Assembly: GCF_006540305.1 (NCBI RefSeq)
Contig: NZ_BJOR01000001.1
Coordinates: 7,688,001 to 7,752,000, forward strand
Source of the DNA: Streptomyces sp. 6-11-2
GTDB lineage: Bacteria > Actinomycetota > Actinomycetes > Streptomycetales > Streptomycetaceae
Reading direction: 5' to 3'
Length of the DNA stretch: 64,000 nucleotides
Shown here: one piece after another, positions 44,422-53,504 of the stretch
Layout: every line of letters starts with the position of its first letter
Numbering within the stretch: position 1 is the stretch's first letter
Notes under the pieces: model-generated
What the model saw: the letters and a program-made list of their open reading frames with translations, nothing else
Databases searched by the model: none
Told to the model about the DNA's origin: nothing
Program-made: the position numbers and the translations under genes

Positions 44422-45044
44422 GGGGGGAATTGGCCTTTCACGCGGGGGTGGCGGAACACGGTCATAACACCGCTGTGATGTACGGGTGTTGAGTGCATTC
44501 CATGGACTTTGTTTAAGCCGTGAAGCTAAAGGTCCGGACCATCACCGTCAAGAGGTGAAGCAACACCTGAGACGCAATCGCCTCGATCCGCGATGAGTTG
44601 AACACCGGGCGCTCTACGGACGTGCGGGGTCCGGGAGACGGTCGCGCGAGGCGTCCGTGCGGCACGTCCCACCCCCGCCGACGGCGGACGCGCCTGGCTG
44701 GTGCTGTGACCGCATAGACACCTCAGCCCGTAACTCGTCAAGCCGGCCGCGCAGCGACCTAATCCCAGGACTCAGCCTGAGGCCGGTCCGCCACCTCAGT
44801 AGCTGTTCGCGGCACCAGCTCGTCCCACGGACCTCGGTCTCTGCGGAGCTCGGACGGCGGCTGAGGCTTTACAGGAGGTCACCGTGGAGCGGGCTCGCAC
44901 CACCAACACCAACGAGTGACCTGTCGAGAGGCGCACTAGCAAGGGCGAGCGCGGCGGCTTCTCCGACGCTGTGCCCCCATGGACGATTGAGTCCGAAGGC
45001 GGACTGAAGTGGGTTGTGCGTCATCTGCGCACGATCAGGGCAGG
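44422..45044. other. Intergenic region upstream of the chitinase
   Basis: No gene recognised. AACACC (44466-44471) and GGTGTT (44485-44490) form an inverted repeat close to the chitinase start and could be a regulator site. A strong AGGAGGTCACC at about 44874-44884 precedes only an 11-codon frame, probably chance. Confidence 0.4.
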
Positions 45045-45527
45045 TCAGGGCTTCTGCGCCTCTGTCTGGCCGGCACCGAGGCCGGCGACTACGGCAGCCA
45101 GTCGGCCCATGGTGTGGGCGACGCGGAGGCCATCCATGTAGTCCCGGACGTGCACGATCAGGCCGTGCCGGACCCGGAGCACCAAGAGACCGGGGAAGCT
45201 GAACGTCTGGCCGGTCGTGGTCACGGTCCCAACGACGACCTGCTCGACGGTGATCACTTCCGGGTCGATGCTCTCGTGGACGAGGACGTCGTGGATCTTC
45301 TGCGGCTGCGCTGGGCTCGCGCCCCAGGCCGCTCGATAGCCTGCACGGACTTCTTCGCGTCCCTGGTAGCGCTCGGGCATGCCCGGAAAGCCGAGAAACG
45401 GGAACTCGTGCACGGCGTCGGCAGCGTACAGATCAGCCAGATCGTCTGCAGACTTGTCGAGCATCGCCCGGTGGTAGCGGGCCAGGACGTCGCGGGGACT
45501 GAGGTCGGCCGAGGTGGTGTCCGGCAT
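45045..45527 (-). CDS. NTF2-like (SnoaL-type) protein
   Basis: A 160-residue alpha+beta cone-fold protein. DVLARYHRAMLDKSADDLAD, LYAADAVHEFPFLGFPGMPE and RYQGREEVRAGYRAAWG are typical of the nuclear-transport-factor-2/SnoaL family; LLVLRVRHGLIVHVRDYMDG closes the fold. Members act as cyclases, isomerases or ligand binders; the role here is unknown. The ATG at 45527 matches the family N-terminus; the longer frame to 45656 overlaps an IS982 scrap. It is monocistronic. Confidence 0.8.
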   Translation of the reverse strand: MPDTTSADLSPRDVLARYHRAMLDKSADDLADLYAADAVHEFPFLGFPGMPERYQGREEVRAGYRAAWGASPAQPQKIHDVLVHESIDPEVITVEQVVVGTVTTTGQTFSFPGLLVLRVRHGLIVHVRDYMDGLRVAHTMGRLAAVVAGLGAGQTEAQKP

Positions 45528-45647
45528 GACGGTGGGACTCCGTTCAGTCAGCGTGTGGACGAACTCGTCCGAGTGATGGACCGGAGTTCGGACGTGAGGA
45601 GGAGCCGAGGGCCTCCAAGTTCCTTTTGTTACACCTGACTTAGGGAC

Positions 45648-45815
45648 CCTCATCACCGCACTCTACGTGAAGATCGACGACGAACTGGAAGGACTGCGAT
45701 GGACGGGCAGAGAGCCCGTACTGACCGATCTCGAGCTGGTCCGCATCGCGGTGGCGCCCAGGCGCCCATGGCCACTGCGTCAGCCACTCACGCTTCTACT
45801 GGGGACTGAAGCGGC
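45648..45815 (+). mobile_element. IS982-family transposase remnant
   Basis: The frame reads LITALYVKIDDELEGLRWTG and REPVLTDLELVRIAVAP, the N-terminus of IS982 transposases. In another frame from 45768 it reads HGHCVSHSRFYWGLK, a later conserved block. About 100 residues between them are deleted. No terminal repeats were identified; nothing recognisable lies in 45816-46171. Confidence 0.65.
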
Positions 45816-46171
45816 CTGCACCAGTGGCCCGACGTGATCGACATTCCGGCCTTCACTGTCGACCAGGCATCGTCTCGTTCCGCGGCCTGGCCGGCTCACG
45901 AAGGCAGGTGACCCCGAAGTCGAGCACATCGGGTAATCGTGCAAGCGGCGACGCCTGATCTCGCGTCGAAAGCGACGTCACACAACTCGTGAACAGAGCC
46001 ACACCGCAGGCCGGCGTGGCTGTTGTGCGAGTGCCTTTCCTGGACCCAACCAACGTGATCAACCGCCTGTGGGTGCCCGTATCGCTCGTTCGGGTGCGCA
46101 TCCCGTGCAGGTATCAGCCCCGATGTCCAGGATTGACCTCGCGATGTGTTTCCTCGTGAAGGTGAGAGAAA

Positions 46172-46468
46172 ATGCCGACGTACATCACGCTGCTGAACTG
46201 GACCGATCAAGGTGTCCGAGACTACAAGGACACCGCGAAGCGCGCCGAGGCCTTCGGTACGGCGGTACAGAAGATCGGGGCGAAGCTCCTGGACATCTAC
46301 TGGACCGTCGGTCCCTACGACCTCGTGGCCGTCGTCGAGGCACCCGACGACGAAACGGCCACTGCAGCACTCCTGCATCTCGGCGGGGTGGGCAACATCC
46401 GTTCCACGACTCTGCGGGCCTTCGGCCGAGGGGAGATGGAACGCATCATCGCCAAGGCGACTGGCTGA
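46172..46468 (+). CDS. GYD-domain protein
   Basis: A 98-residue protein of the GYD family (dimeric alpha/beta barrel-like). It starts MPTYITLLNWTDQGVRDYKD and carries LLDIYWTVGPYDLVAVVEAP, the block that gives the family its name (here GPYD). Family function is unknown; some members are near oxidoreductases. AGGTGAGAG precedes the ATG. It stands alone. Confidence 0.88.
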   Translation: MPTYITLLNWTDQGVRDYKDTAKRAEAFGTAVQKIGAKLLDIYWTVGPYDLVAVVEAPDDETATAALLHLGGVGNIRSTTLRAFGRGEMERIIAKATG

Positions 46469-46976
46469 CGAACTCCACTCACTGCAAGCGAAGGTGTCTG
46501 GTGAGCCGGCTGAGCAGGGCATCGCCACAACCCTGCTGAGAGGTCCGAGTCGGCCACCTGCGTACAAGTCAGGGCTACCACTTGCCGGTCAGGGTCGTCG
46601 GATTGCCGCGGACGGCTATGAACCGCGGTGTGTGAGTCGGAGCTTGATACGGGCACTGCCGAGTGGCCTCGGAGGGCGGTCCGCAGCGGGAGCGAGAGCG
46701 GAGCTTTCGCAGCGCGCGATGTCTGAGCATGGATCGACGACACAATCAGCCACGATGGCGGATGCGTCGACCGACCAGGCGCGCGTATGCCTTTCCCGCA
46801 GGAACTCGGGGGTGGGCCGCAACGTCGAGCCGGCCGCGTTGCCATTGCCCTCGTCCTGCTCGCCTTCTCGCGTCCGGGACAAGCTTCTCCAGGTCACCTG
46901 TGCCGGCGAACCTGGAGCCTCTGTCATCGAGTTCGGACCCGAAAGCAGACGACCATGAGGGTCTGTCAGGGACGGG
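46469..46976. other. No gene recognised
   Basis: Neither strand gives a recognisable protein between the GYD gene and the operator-like repeat before 47039. Confidence 0.5.
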
Positions 46977-47003
46977 TCAGGGTGTATGCGGGGTGATCCC
47001 TGA
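46977..47003. promoter_or_regulatory. TCAGGG-N15-CCCTGA inverted repeat
   Basis: Inverted repeat with arms at 46977-46982 and 46998-47003, with an extra GTCAGGGAC at 46965-46973. It ends 35 bp before the membrane-protein start at 47039. The position fits an operator or promoter element. Confidence 0.4.
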
Positions 47004-47038
47004 TCTCTCAGTATGGTGCGGACCGAAAAAATCGACAC

Positions 47039-47649
47039 ATGACGAACCGACCTTGGGGAACTCGCCGGACCGCACTGACGCGGACCGCATTCATCGCCGC
47101 GCCGCTGTGCATGCTCGCCTACGGAGTCATCCGTCTGTCCGACCCGGACCACGGCCCGGGCCTCACCTGGACCAGCGGCCACATCGCGCTGATCGCCGGG
47201 GCGTTGCTCTTCGCCGCGATCTTCCTGGGACTCCTGCGGCTGTCGAAGCCGACGACCAGCGCAGCACGGCTGAGCATCCAGGCGGCGACGCTGCTGGGAC
47301 TGGTGGGGGTGGTGGCCGTCACCGCCCAGGGCGTCATGACCTCGTTGTCGGATTCCGCGCCGACGACCGGGCCGGGATGGACCGGTTCTTCGAGAGCATT
47401 CAGAGCCACCCGGGCGTGATGCCCACGGTGTACACGGTGGGCCCGAATCTCTTCTTCGTCGGCCTGCTGTGGCTGGTGATCCAGCTCGCCGTGCAGCGCC
47501 GCATCGAGGTCTGGCGCCCTGTGCTCGTGGTGCTTGGTACGGCGGCGATGGCGGCCAGTCTGGACCTGATGCCGCTCGGCGCACTTCTCTTCTGCGCGGC
47601 ACTGTCCCCCTTGGGACGGAACGCCACGCTCTTGCCGCTGTCGAGGTAG
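47039..47649 (+). pseudogene. Membrane protein with a single-base frameshift
   Basis: The first frame (47039-47419) gives helices TRTAFIAAPLCMLAYGVIRL, WTSGHIALIAGALLFAAIFL and LLGLVGVVAVTAQGVMTSL. Near 47346 one base is missing; the proper continuation is in the next frame, GFRADDRAGMDRFFESIQSH, PNLFFVGLLWLVIQLAVQ and VLVVLGTAAMAASLDLMPLG, ending at 47649. The combined product would be about 203 residues with six helices. The family is not recognised. It may be a real mutation or a sequencing error. Confidence 0.65.
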
Positions 47650-47951
47650 GTGCCGACGGCGCCGGTGGTGTGGCCGTCGTCGGCGTGGGGGTGGCTGAGG
47701 ACCTGCCGGTGCCGGATGTCGTCGTAAATCTTCCGGGTCTGGTCGGACACCTCCCGGATCTCGGCTCGGGTGCACCGGCCACCTCAGGCGCCTGACTCGT
47801 CAAGCTGAGTGGCTGTGGGCATCTGGGGAGTCGAACACCGTCGGTCGGCTCGCTTGCTTGCCTTGCGCGCGGGTTTCCGGTCGCGCGAGAGTGTGGTTGA
47901 CGCGGAGTCGGGGCTTATGGCGGCAGTACGGGGGACTGACAGGTGTGCAGG

Positions 47952-48479
47952 ATGGATGTGGCCGCCAAGGACGCGGCGATCGCTCGATTCCTCCACCAGT
48001 ACCCGTGGGTAGTCGATGCCGGCCGTGGCCATCCTGTCCTCGAAGGGTGTGAGGATGTCCGCTGGTCCGAGTTCCCGGAGTGCCCCGCCGCGATGCCGGT
48101 GCTGCTGCACGGTCTTCTTGATCAGGCCGCCGCGCCCGAGGCCAAGCGAGTACTCGCCAACTCCATTCTGAGCATCAGCGAGATGAACGCGGCCATGCCG
48201 GCGGTGCTGCCGTTCCTGTTCCGCCTGGCAAGCGACCCGCAGGTTCCTGCGCGGTCCGGACTGCTGGATCTTCTGGTCTCGGTCGCTGGGTTCTCCGAGC
48301 CGATCGACGCCGAAGACGAGGTCATGGTGCGCTGGTTCGGCAGCGACAGCGATCATCCTGAGCGTGAACAGTGCCGGGCTGTGTTCGTGGAACACGCGAG
48401 TGTGGTGGCGATGCTGGCGGGGGAACTGTCTGGTCCTGTCGATCGAACGAGGCATCGACAGGCCGCCGGACTCTTGTGA
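47952..48479 (+). CDS. Hypothetical helical protein
   Basis: A 175-residue soluble protein, largely alpha-helical (AAIARFLHQYPWVVDAGRG, EAKRVLANSILSISEMNAAM, ARSGLLDLLVSVAGFSEPID). It resembles HEAT-like immunity or scaffold proteins of actinobacteria, but I cannot name a family. The ATG at 47952 is preferred over the GTG at 47943; the ribosome site is weak. No toxin-like gene is adjacent. Between 47650 and 47951 a leftward frame (YDDIRHRQVLSHPHADDGHT) is seen without a start or a partner. Confidence 0.5.
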   Translation: MDVAAKDAAIARFLHQYPWVVDAGRGHPVLEGCEDVRWSEFPECPAAMPVLLHGLLDQAAAPEAKRVLANSILSISEMNAAMPAVLPFLFRLASDPQVPARSGLLDLLVSVAGFSEPIDAEDEVMVRWFGSDSDHPEREQCRAVFVEHASVVAMLAGELSGPVDRTRHRQAAGLL

Positions 48480-48490
48480 GTTTCCCGCGT

Positions 48491-48637
48491 TCAGGCTCCT
48501 TGCGCGACCGCGGGCGCCGGTGCGGGGAGTGCGACAGCTTCGTCGAAGCGGCGGCCGTGTTGGAGGCAGTGGTGAAGCTGGCCGAGCATGCGATTGAAGC
48601 AATGCCACGAATTCAACGCCGCGGCCACCGAGTCAAA
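48491..48637 (-). mobile_element. Transposase C-terminal scrap (IS110-like)
   Basis: Leftward translation gives ALNSWHCFNRMLGQLHHCLQ then HGRRFDEAVALP and a stop. The pattern NRxLGQLxHCLxxxxxYDExxAFP is the usual C-terminus of Streptomyces IS110-type transposases. No DEDD catalytic domain remains. 48638-48860 is otherwise empty. Confidence 0.4.
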
Positions 48638-48860
48638 TGCCGGTCCAAGATGGGTGGTTCTGGCGGTGCAGGGCGGGGTCCCTTGATTAGGAGGAAGTTG
48701 ACCAAGAGGTTTCTGATCAGGGGATGCCGTTGTCGAGCCAGCCACCTGCACCGTGACGCGCGCTATGACCGTCGCCGCGGGCGCCTTCGCCCCCGCTCAC
48801 CTCGGTGGGCCGACTGAGTACACACCGTTCTGGAGACCAGGACGGTTCAGGCCCGTGTGC

Positions 48861-49571
48861 TTACGCTCCGCCCCAGGTCGGCATGTGTTTCGTCAGATTT
48901 CGGCCTCGCCGACCGACTTGCTGCCGCGACCTGTCTTCTCCCGCGGCCGTGGAAGAATCTGTGCCGGTGGAGCCGGTGCGGAGGGCACTGGCCACCCGGT
49001 CGCTCAGTTCGGCTGACTCGGCCTGCCGCAGCTCACCGCGGCCTGCGGCTGCGACCAGGTCGTCCCAGTATCCGCGGCCGGCCCAGCTCAAGGCGTCATC
49101 GACATGCTCGCGCTCCGGCGACCTGGCAGGCGCCAGCTCATCGATACGCGCCCGCAGCGTGGCCACCCGCCCGGCTCTGGCCGGATAGTCGAAGGCATCC
49201 GCGCGCAGACAAAGCTCCAGATAGCAGACGAGCAGCCCCAGATCGTCGGGAGCCGATGCCAGGCCCTGCTGGTAGGCGCGCTCTGCCGCAGCATCGTGAT
49301 CGTCCTCGTCCTCCGCGGCGTGCGCCAGGCCGAGCCAGCGGTACAGCACTGCCGTCGGCCCCACCTGGTCAAGTCCTGCCTGCGCCGTCCGCCGTACGGC
49401 GGCGAAGCCACCAGCCGTGTACAACTCCGAGCACTGTTGCGCATACAGCTGCAGGCCCTCGGCCTGGGCTCGAGTTACCAGCTCGTCGATCAGCTGGTCG
49501 TCCACGGCCTTCGCCGACACAGCCGCTGCCGCCTCGACAGCCTCGTGCTCGGCCACGTTCTCACTGGTCAT
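48861..49571 (-). CDS. Chimeric ORF: IS256 transposase N-terminus joined to a TPR-like protein
   Basis: A 236-residue frame. Residues 1-42 (MTSENVAEHEAVEAAAAVSA, DDQLIDELVTRAQAEGLQL) match the N-terminus of Streptomyces IS256 (mutator) transposases, which would continue TGEGGLL. Instead, after GLQL the frame continues YAQQCSELYTAGGFAAVRRT, VGPTAVLYRWLGLAHAAEDE, AAERAYQQGLASAPDDLGLL and RVATLRARIDELAPARSPER, a tetratricopeptide-like helical protein. It ends in a low-complexity tail. An insertion/deletion has fused the two in frame, so the TPR part would now be driven by the IS start. ATG at 49571 is the native IS256 start; 49586 is also in frame. The 178 bp upstream probably includes the IS end. 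Confidence 0.65.
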   Translation of the reverse strand: MTSENVAEHEAVEAAAAVSAKAVDDQLIDELVTRAQAEGLQLYAQQCSELYTAGGFAAVRRTAQAGLDQVGPTAVLYRWLGLAHAAEDEDDHDAAAERAYQQGLASAPDDLGLLVCYLELCLRADAFDYPARAGRVATLRARIDELAPARSPEREHVDDALSWAGRGYWDDLVAAAGRGELRQAESAELSDRVASALRTGSTGTDSSTAAGEDRSRQQVGRRGRNLTKHMPTWGGA

Positions 49572-49749
49572 CGATGCATCTTCCATGATCGGGAGTTACA
49601 CCGAACGATTTACAGTCCCGAAGACATCCTCAAAGTGCTCTGAACTACGCCGGCCAGGCCCGTCTGAACCGCTCCGGGTTCGGTAAGGGACTCGATCATT
49701 TGAGAGGAGTAGTGGCAGCCGGGAGGCGTGGACGACCGCCCGGCCCGTT

Positions 49750-51063
49750 TCATGCACCGGCCGAGGCCGTGGTGGCCGTCGCACGGACGGCGATGGCCGC
49801 GATGTCGTCGTCGAGACGGCCGCGGCTGTAGTGGACCAGGTCCCTGTGCAACTGCTCGAGCAACCGGGACGGGGAGTCTGCGTCCCAGTGGGTCGCGTGC
49901 TGCACCAGCGGGAAGAGTGCGCCGGTGTGGTCGCGGGTCTCGGTGACACCGTCGGTGTAGAGCAGCAGTTGGTCCTCGGTGGCGAAGGGGACGGTGTCGA
50001 TGCGGTAGTCCTCCCCGAGCAGTGCACCCATGTTGACGGGCGGTGAGGGCGCTGTGGGGGTGACCTCGCGGACCGCTCCCGCGCGGAACAGCAGCGGAGG
50101 GGGGTGTCCGCAGTTGACGATTTCGACGGTCGATCCGTCGTCGGGGATCTCGGCGAGCAGGGCCGTGGCGAAATACTCTATCTGGTCGTCGGGCAGTAGT
50201 GCGGTGTAGCGGCTCATGCGCCTGTCCAGTCGGCGTGCCAGCCGTGCCAGGTCCGGCTCGTCGTACGCGGCTTCCCGAAAGCAGCTGACGATCGCTGATG
50301 CCGCGCCGACCGCGGGGAGGCCCTTGCCGCGCACGTCTCCGATGATCAGGCGGACGCCGTGGGCTGTCGCCAGTGCTTCGTAGAAGTCGCCGCCGACGCG
50401 GGCCTGGGCCGCGGCGGCCAGGTACAGGGCCTCGGTGTCCAACCGGCCGATGCGGTGCGGCATGGGGCGCAGCAGGACTTTCTGGGTCGTCTCGGCGACG
50501 GAGCGGACGTCGGCGAGGGTCTGCTCCCGCTGTTGGCGCACATGGCTGGCGTAGGCGGCCGCGGCGGTGGCGCCGGCGATCACTGCGAGGGTGATCAGGT
50601 ATGTGTGCTCCTCACTCGGATTGCCGATGGTCACGGCGATCACTACGTTGAGGGCCGCGGCGAGCACGCCGATGGCCACCGTTCTGATCACTGGCCACAC
50701 CGAGGCAGCGAAAGCGGGGGCGAGTGAGAGAAAGCGGCTGAAGTGGAGGTTACTCGGAGTGGCAAAGGCCAGCACGGTGATGATGGCGGTCAGCGCCAGG
50801 GGCGCAAGGAGCACCAGGTCCTCCTGGAGGCTGCGGGAACGACGCCAGAATCGACCGAAATAGTTCACATAGGCAGCGTATGTGAGTATCGGGTCGGCCG
50901 GACGCAACGCCGGCACCACGAACCCAACCGCCGCTCCGGCCCGGGACAATCCCCAGACGTGGGGAGTCCTTCGGACGACACGAATATCAGGGTCCGGCAG
51001 TAGGTGTGTCCCGTTGATGGGGACGGACTCCGGAGTTGAGCAGGCGCGAGCCGCGGTGATCAT
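49750..51063 (-). CDS. Membrane-anchored SpoIIE-type PP2C phosphatase
   Basis: A 437-residue protein: a 75-residue soluble N-terminus, four to five membrane helices (about 80-185, LVLLAPLALTAIITVLAF, TVAIGVLAAALNVVIAVTIG), then a SpoIIE phosphatase domain. Metal motifs are intact: GGDFYEALATAHGVRLIIGD, VRGKGLPAVGAASAIVSCF, CGHPPPLLFRAG and LLLYTDGVTETRD, with RGRLDDDIAAIAVRA at the end. It is a clear paralogue of 21155-22339 (shared QKVLLRPMPHRIGRLxxxALYLAAxA block). An in-frame GTG at 51117 is an alternative start. Confidence 0.9.
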   Translation of the reverse strand: MITAARACSTPESVPINGTHLLPDPDIRVVRRTPHVWGLSRAGAAVGFVVPALRPADPILTYAAYVNYFGRFWRRSRSLQEDLVLLAPLALTAIITVLAFATPSNLHFSRFLSLAPAFAASVWPVIRTVAIGVLAAALNVVIAVTIGNPSEEHTYLITLAVIAGATAAAAYASHVRQQREQTLADVRSVAETTQKVLLRPMPHRIGRLDTEALYLAAAAQARVGGDFYEALATAHGVRLIIGDVRGKGLPAVGAASAIVSCFREAAYDEPDLARLARRLDRRMSRYTALLPDDQIEYFATALLAEIPDDGSTVEIVNCGHPPPLLFRAGAVREVTPTAPSPPVNMGALLGEDYRIDTVPFATEDQLLLYTDGVTETRDHTGALFPLVQHATHWDADSPSRLLEQLHRDLVHYSRGRLDDDIAAIAVRATATTASAGA

Positions 51064-51247
51064 GACGTTTTCTACGCTCAGTGACCTCGGAGGGCTCGTG
51101 CCTGTCGGCTGTATCACCGAGGCTCGTACAGGCTGTGGGAGGCCGCGGCGGCGACCGGAGCGGAGAAGACGTCGCTGAGGAGACGCTCGAGCCCTCCTTC
51201 TGCGCGGCGGCGAACTGCACGCCTGCGATGACGAGTGCGGCGATGGC

Positions 51248-51562
51248 CTACAGTGCCGTGACCACGGTGACGGCCGGGCGCCGGCGCACCAGCCCGCTGC
51301 GTCGGGCCGGCACTGCCAAGACGATGCCGATCAGGGCGAACAGGGTCATATGGAAAGGGCCTTCCTCGCCCTGGACAGGGCCGATAACGCCTGCCTTGGG
51401 GATCGCCGGTACGTACGCGCCCAGCAAGATCGCCGCGACGTGGAAGGCGAGCAGCGACGCGATCAGGGTGACCGGGATGCATACGACGGGCAGGCCGAAG
51501 GCCCGAGGTTGGGCCTCGGCCGGTCTGTCGGTGCCGAACTTCGCGGTCAGTTTGTCGAGCAC
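51248..51562 (-). pseudogene. Membrane-protein tail fused to an IS110 N-terminal scrap
   Basis: From the GTG at 51562 the frame reads LDKLTAKFGTDRPAEAQPRA, then FGLPVVCIPVTLIASLLAFH and HMTLFALIGIVLAVPARRSG, two hydrophobic segments. The first ten residues belong to the upstream IS110 piece; the rest is the end of an unrelated membrane protein. It has no ribosome site of its own and is probably a junction product. Confidence 0.45.
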
Positions 51563-51667
51563 GGCTCGCAGAGTCGGTTCGCTGTTGGGCAGGGGCTTGT
51601 CGAAGACCTTCTTGCCGGCCGGGTTCAGTCAGTGGCCGAGATGGGCCGTCTTGACGACGTCCAGGCG
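51533..51667 (-). mobile_element. IS110-family transposase N-terminal remnant
   Basis: Leftward translation gives RLDVVKTAHLGH, a stop, then LNPAGKKVFDKPLPNSEPTL and RAVLDKLTAKFGT, the N-terminal DEDD-domain start of Streptomyces IS110 transposases (GxDVGKxxHHA.., PNSEPxLRAVxDKLTAKFG). It ends abruptly and runs into membrane-protein sequence. 51668-51895 shows nothing else. Confidence 0.5.
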
Positions 51668-51895
51668 GGGAAGACGCCCATGTCGCCGGTGTCGAACCGT
51701 GTGCCTTCCCGACCCGTGCTGCGAACACGGGCCTACGCGATGACCATCAGTCGATCCCTCGGGAAGGTGCGCCCCTCACCTGCGGCCCCGGGGGCCGGTC
51801 CACAAGTCATGACCATCGCTCCTCGGCGGGTCGGAGTGGGCACTGCGTGGCACGATGGACATGGCGGTTCCTTTCTAGGCGGCGGAGGAACGGGC

Positions 51896-52429
51896 ATGGA
51901 AATCAAGCCCCAGGCGGTTGTCATCCCCAAGGAGACCGACCATCTCGAACAGGGAAAATACGGCCCCGTTTTCCCGAAAACTCCCGCGTGTTATGGCTTC
52001 AATATCATCGCGAATGTGAAGCCCGGTCGCGCGGAGGCGATCCGCGAGTACGGTTACACCCTGGCCAGGGCGCTGGAACAAGACCCCTATCTTCTCGCGC
52101 CGCTGAAGTTGCACTACCTGCGCTGGGTGCTCTTCGACGAAGATAAACGCTTCATGTACCAGGGAATTTTCGACACGGACTTCGACAAGTACACCGAAGA
52201 TGCCATTGCGTTGTTCAAGAAGTCCGGCGTGAGCACGGCCTTTGAGAACCTGGAGGGATTTCCCGATGACTGGAGAACAAATCCCGAGGCATTCGTGAGG
52301 TTCGTGCGTGAGCACCACTGCCCCAGTTTCATTGAATATGGGGAGTATCCGTACGTGACAGCAGATGAGATCAAAAAAGCGCTGCGGATCAAGAGTTCCT
52401 TGACGGAGACGCTCGACCAGTTGCAGTGA
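51896..52429 (+). CDS. Unassigned 177-residue protein, first gene of the DyP operon
   Basis: A soluble protein starting MEIKPQAVVIPKETDHLEQG. A central block, LHYLRWVLFDEDKRFMYQGI then FDTDFDKYTEDAIALFKKSG, has the alternating strand/helix pattern of a ferredoxin-like (dimeric alpha/beta barrel) fold, the same fold class as DyP peroxidases and chlorite dismutases. No haem-ligand His is evident to me. GGAGGA precedes the ATG. The next gene starts 41 bp later and the peroxidase follows it, so all three are probably one transcript. Function unknown. Confidence 0.7.
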   Translation: MEIKPQAVVIPKETDHLEQGKYGPVFPKTPACYGFNIIANVKPGRAEAIREYGYTLARALEQDPYLLAPLKLHYLRWVLFDEDKRFMYQGIFDTDFDKYTEDAIALFKKSGVSTAFENLEGFPDDWRTNPEAFVRFVREHHCPSFIEYGEYPYVTADEIKKALRIKSSLTETLDQLQ

Positions 52430-52470
52430 AAAGGGCCGCGGCCTGCCAACCGCTGCGGATCGGAGACGTC

Positions 52471-53484
52471 ATGAGCGAGTCCAGGACGGCCCGTACCTAC
52501 AACCAGAATCATGTTCTGCGCCCCTACACGCCGGGCCAGCGGCGGGTGAGCATATACGTGTCCTGGAGTTATCCGGCCGAGGCCGGAAGGAACCCGGCGG
52601 AGCTGGACAACCGGTTCTCCACGATGACCGAGGTCCGGCGGGTTGCCTGGCCCGCGTACGAGGAGCCGAGGTGGTCCGACCCCTTGCAGTTCCTGCAGGG
52701 CATCGCGGGGTCTCTGGAGCTGTTCTTCTGGGCCTGGGTGCCCTTCCAATCGTTCGTCGAGGAGGCCACCGGGCACACCGTGCCGGTGTATCAACGCATC
52801 GATCAGGCCGGGTTCCGGACCCTGCTGGACGACCGGGTGCTGGCGGACACTGACACGTTGTTCGTCTTCGGGCTGGACCACATGGTTACGGGACAGGATG
52901 CCGAGCCGGAGGAGATCGAGACCCTGCGGCAGTTCCTCTCGCGGGAGGGAACCTCCCTGGTCCTGGGCCCGCACCACGACGTCGGAGCGTCGGACGACCT
53001 GACCGTACGGGACATGGAGCATCGCCACCACGGCGACCCGCTGGTTCCCCGCCAGCAGCGGTTCGCCAGGCACCTCCGGGGTCTGATGCAAGGGCTGGGA
53101 GTCCCCGTCGAGAACCGCTACGGGCTGCGTCCGGCGGTGCGGGAACCGAACAAGATCGCTCCACTGACCGTGGCCCGGGATCTGGACACAAAAGGCTGGC
53201 TGGAGGGGGTGACCACGTTCAACTTCCACCTGCACCTGCCGCACTACGCCGTGACGACGGAAGAGCCGGATGTCATCCATGTACTGGCCAGTCAGCCCAT
53301 CGACACCTCCCGGCCGCACCCGTTCACCGAAGCCGGCAATACCGAGTTCAACATGTTCTTGTGGATGCCACCGAGCGGTGACCGGGCCGGCGATGTTCTG
53401 CTGGCGGACTCCACGATCTTCAGCTCGCTGTTCGGTGGCGACGAAAGCCTGCGGAACTTCTGGAGGAACATCGTCTCGAAGTAG
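52471..53484 (+). CDS. Unassigned 337-residue protein, second gene of the DyP operon
   Basis: A soluble protein starting MSESRTARTYNQNHVLRPYT. Residues about 120-180 (DDRVLADTDTLFVFGLDHMV, LRQFLSREGTSLVLGPHHDV) look like a Rossmann-type or ThuA/class-I-amidotransferase-like strand-loop arrangement. The C-terminal half has HLHLPHYAVTTEEPDVIHVL and NTEFNMFLWMPPSGDRAGDV. I cannot assign a family or catalytic residues. CGGAG lies 6 nt before the ATG. It is 20 bp upstream of the DyP peroxidase gene. Confidence 0.7.
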   Translation: MSESRTARTYNQNHVLRPYTPGQRRVSIYVSWSYPAEAGRNPAELDNRFSTMTEVRRVAWPAYEEPRWSDPLQFLQGIAGSLELFFWAWVPFQSFVEEATGHTVPVYQRIDQAGFRTLLDDRVLADTDTLFVFGLDHMVTGQDAEPEEIETLRQFLSREGTSLVLGPHHDVGASDDLTVRDMEHRHHGDPLVPRQQRFARHLRGLMQGLGVPVENRYGLRPAVREPNKIAPLTVARDLDTKGWLEGVTTFNFHLHLPHYAVTTEEPDVIHVLASQPIDTSRPHPFTEAGNTEFNMFLWMPPSGDRAGDVLLADSTIFSSLFGGDESLRNFWRNIVSK

Positions 53485-53504
53485 CGCCGCTGGGAGGCGG
53501 GACT

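Noticed and set aside
44874..44920. Strong ribosome site followed by an 11-codon ORF
   Set aside because: Too short and without context; no attenuator structure was seen.
47400..47775. Leftward frame with YDDIRHRQVLSHPHADDGHT
   Set aside because: Protein-like over about 50 residues but overlaps the membrane gene, lacks a start and cannot be matched to a family.
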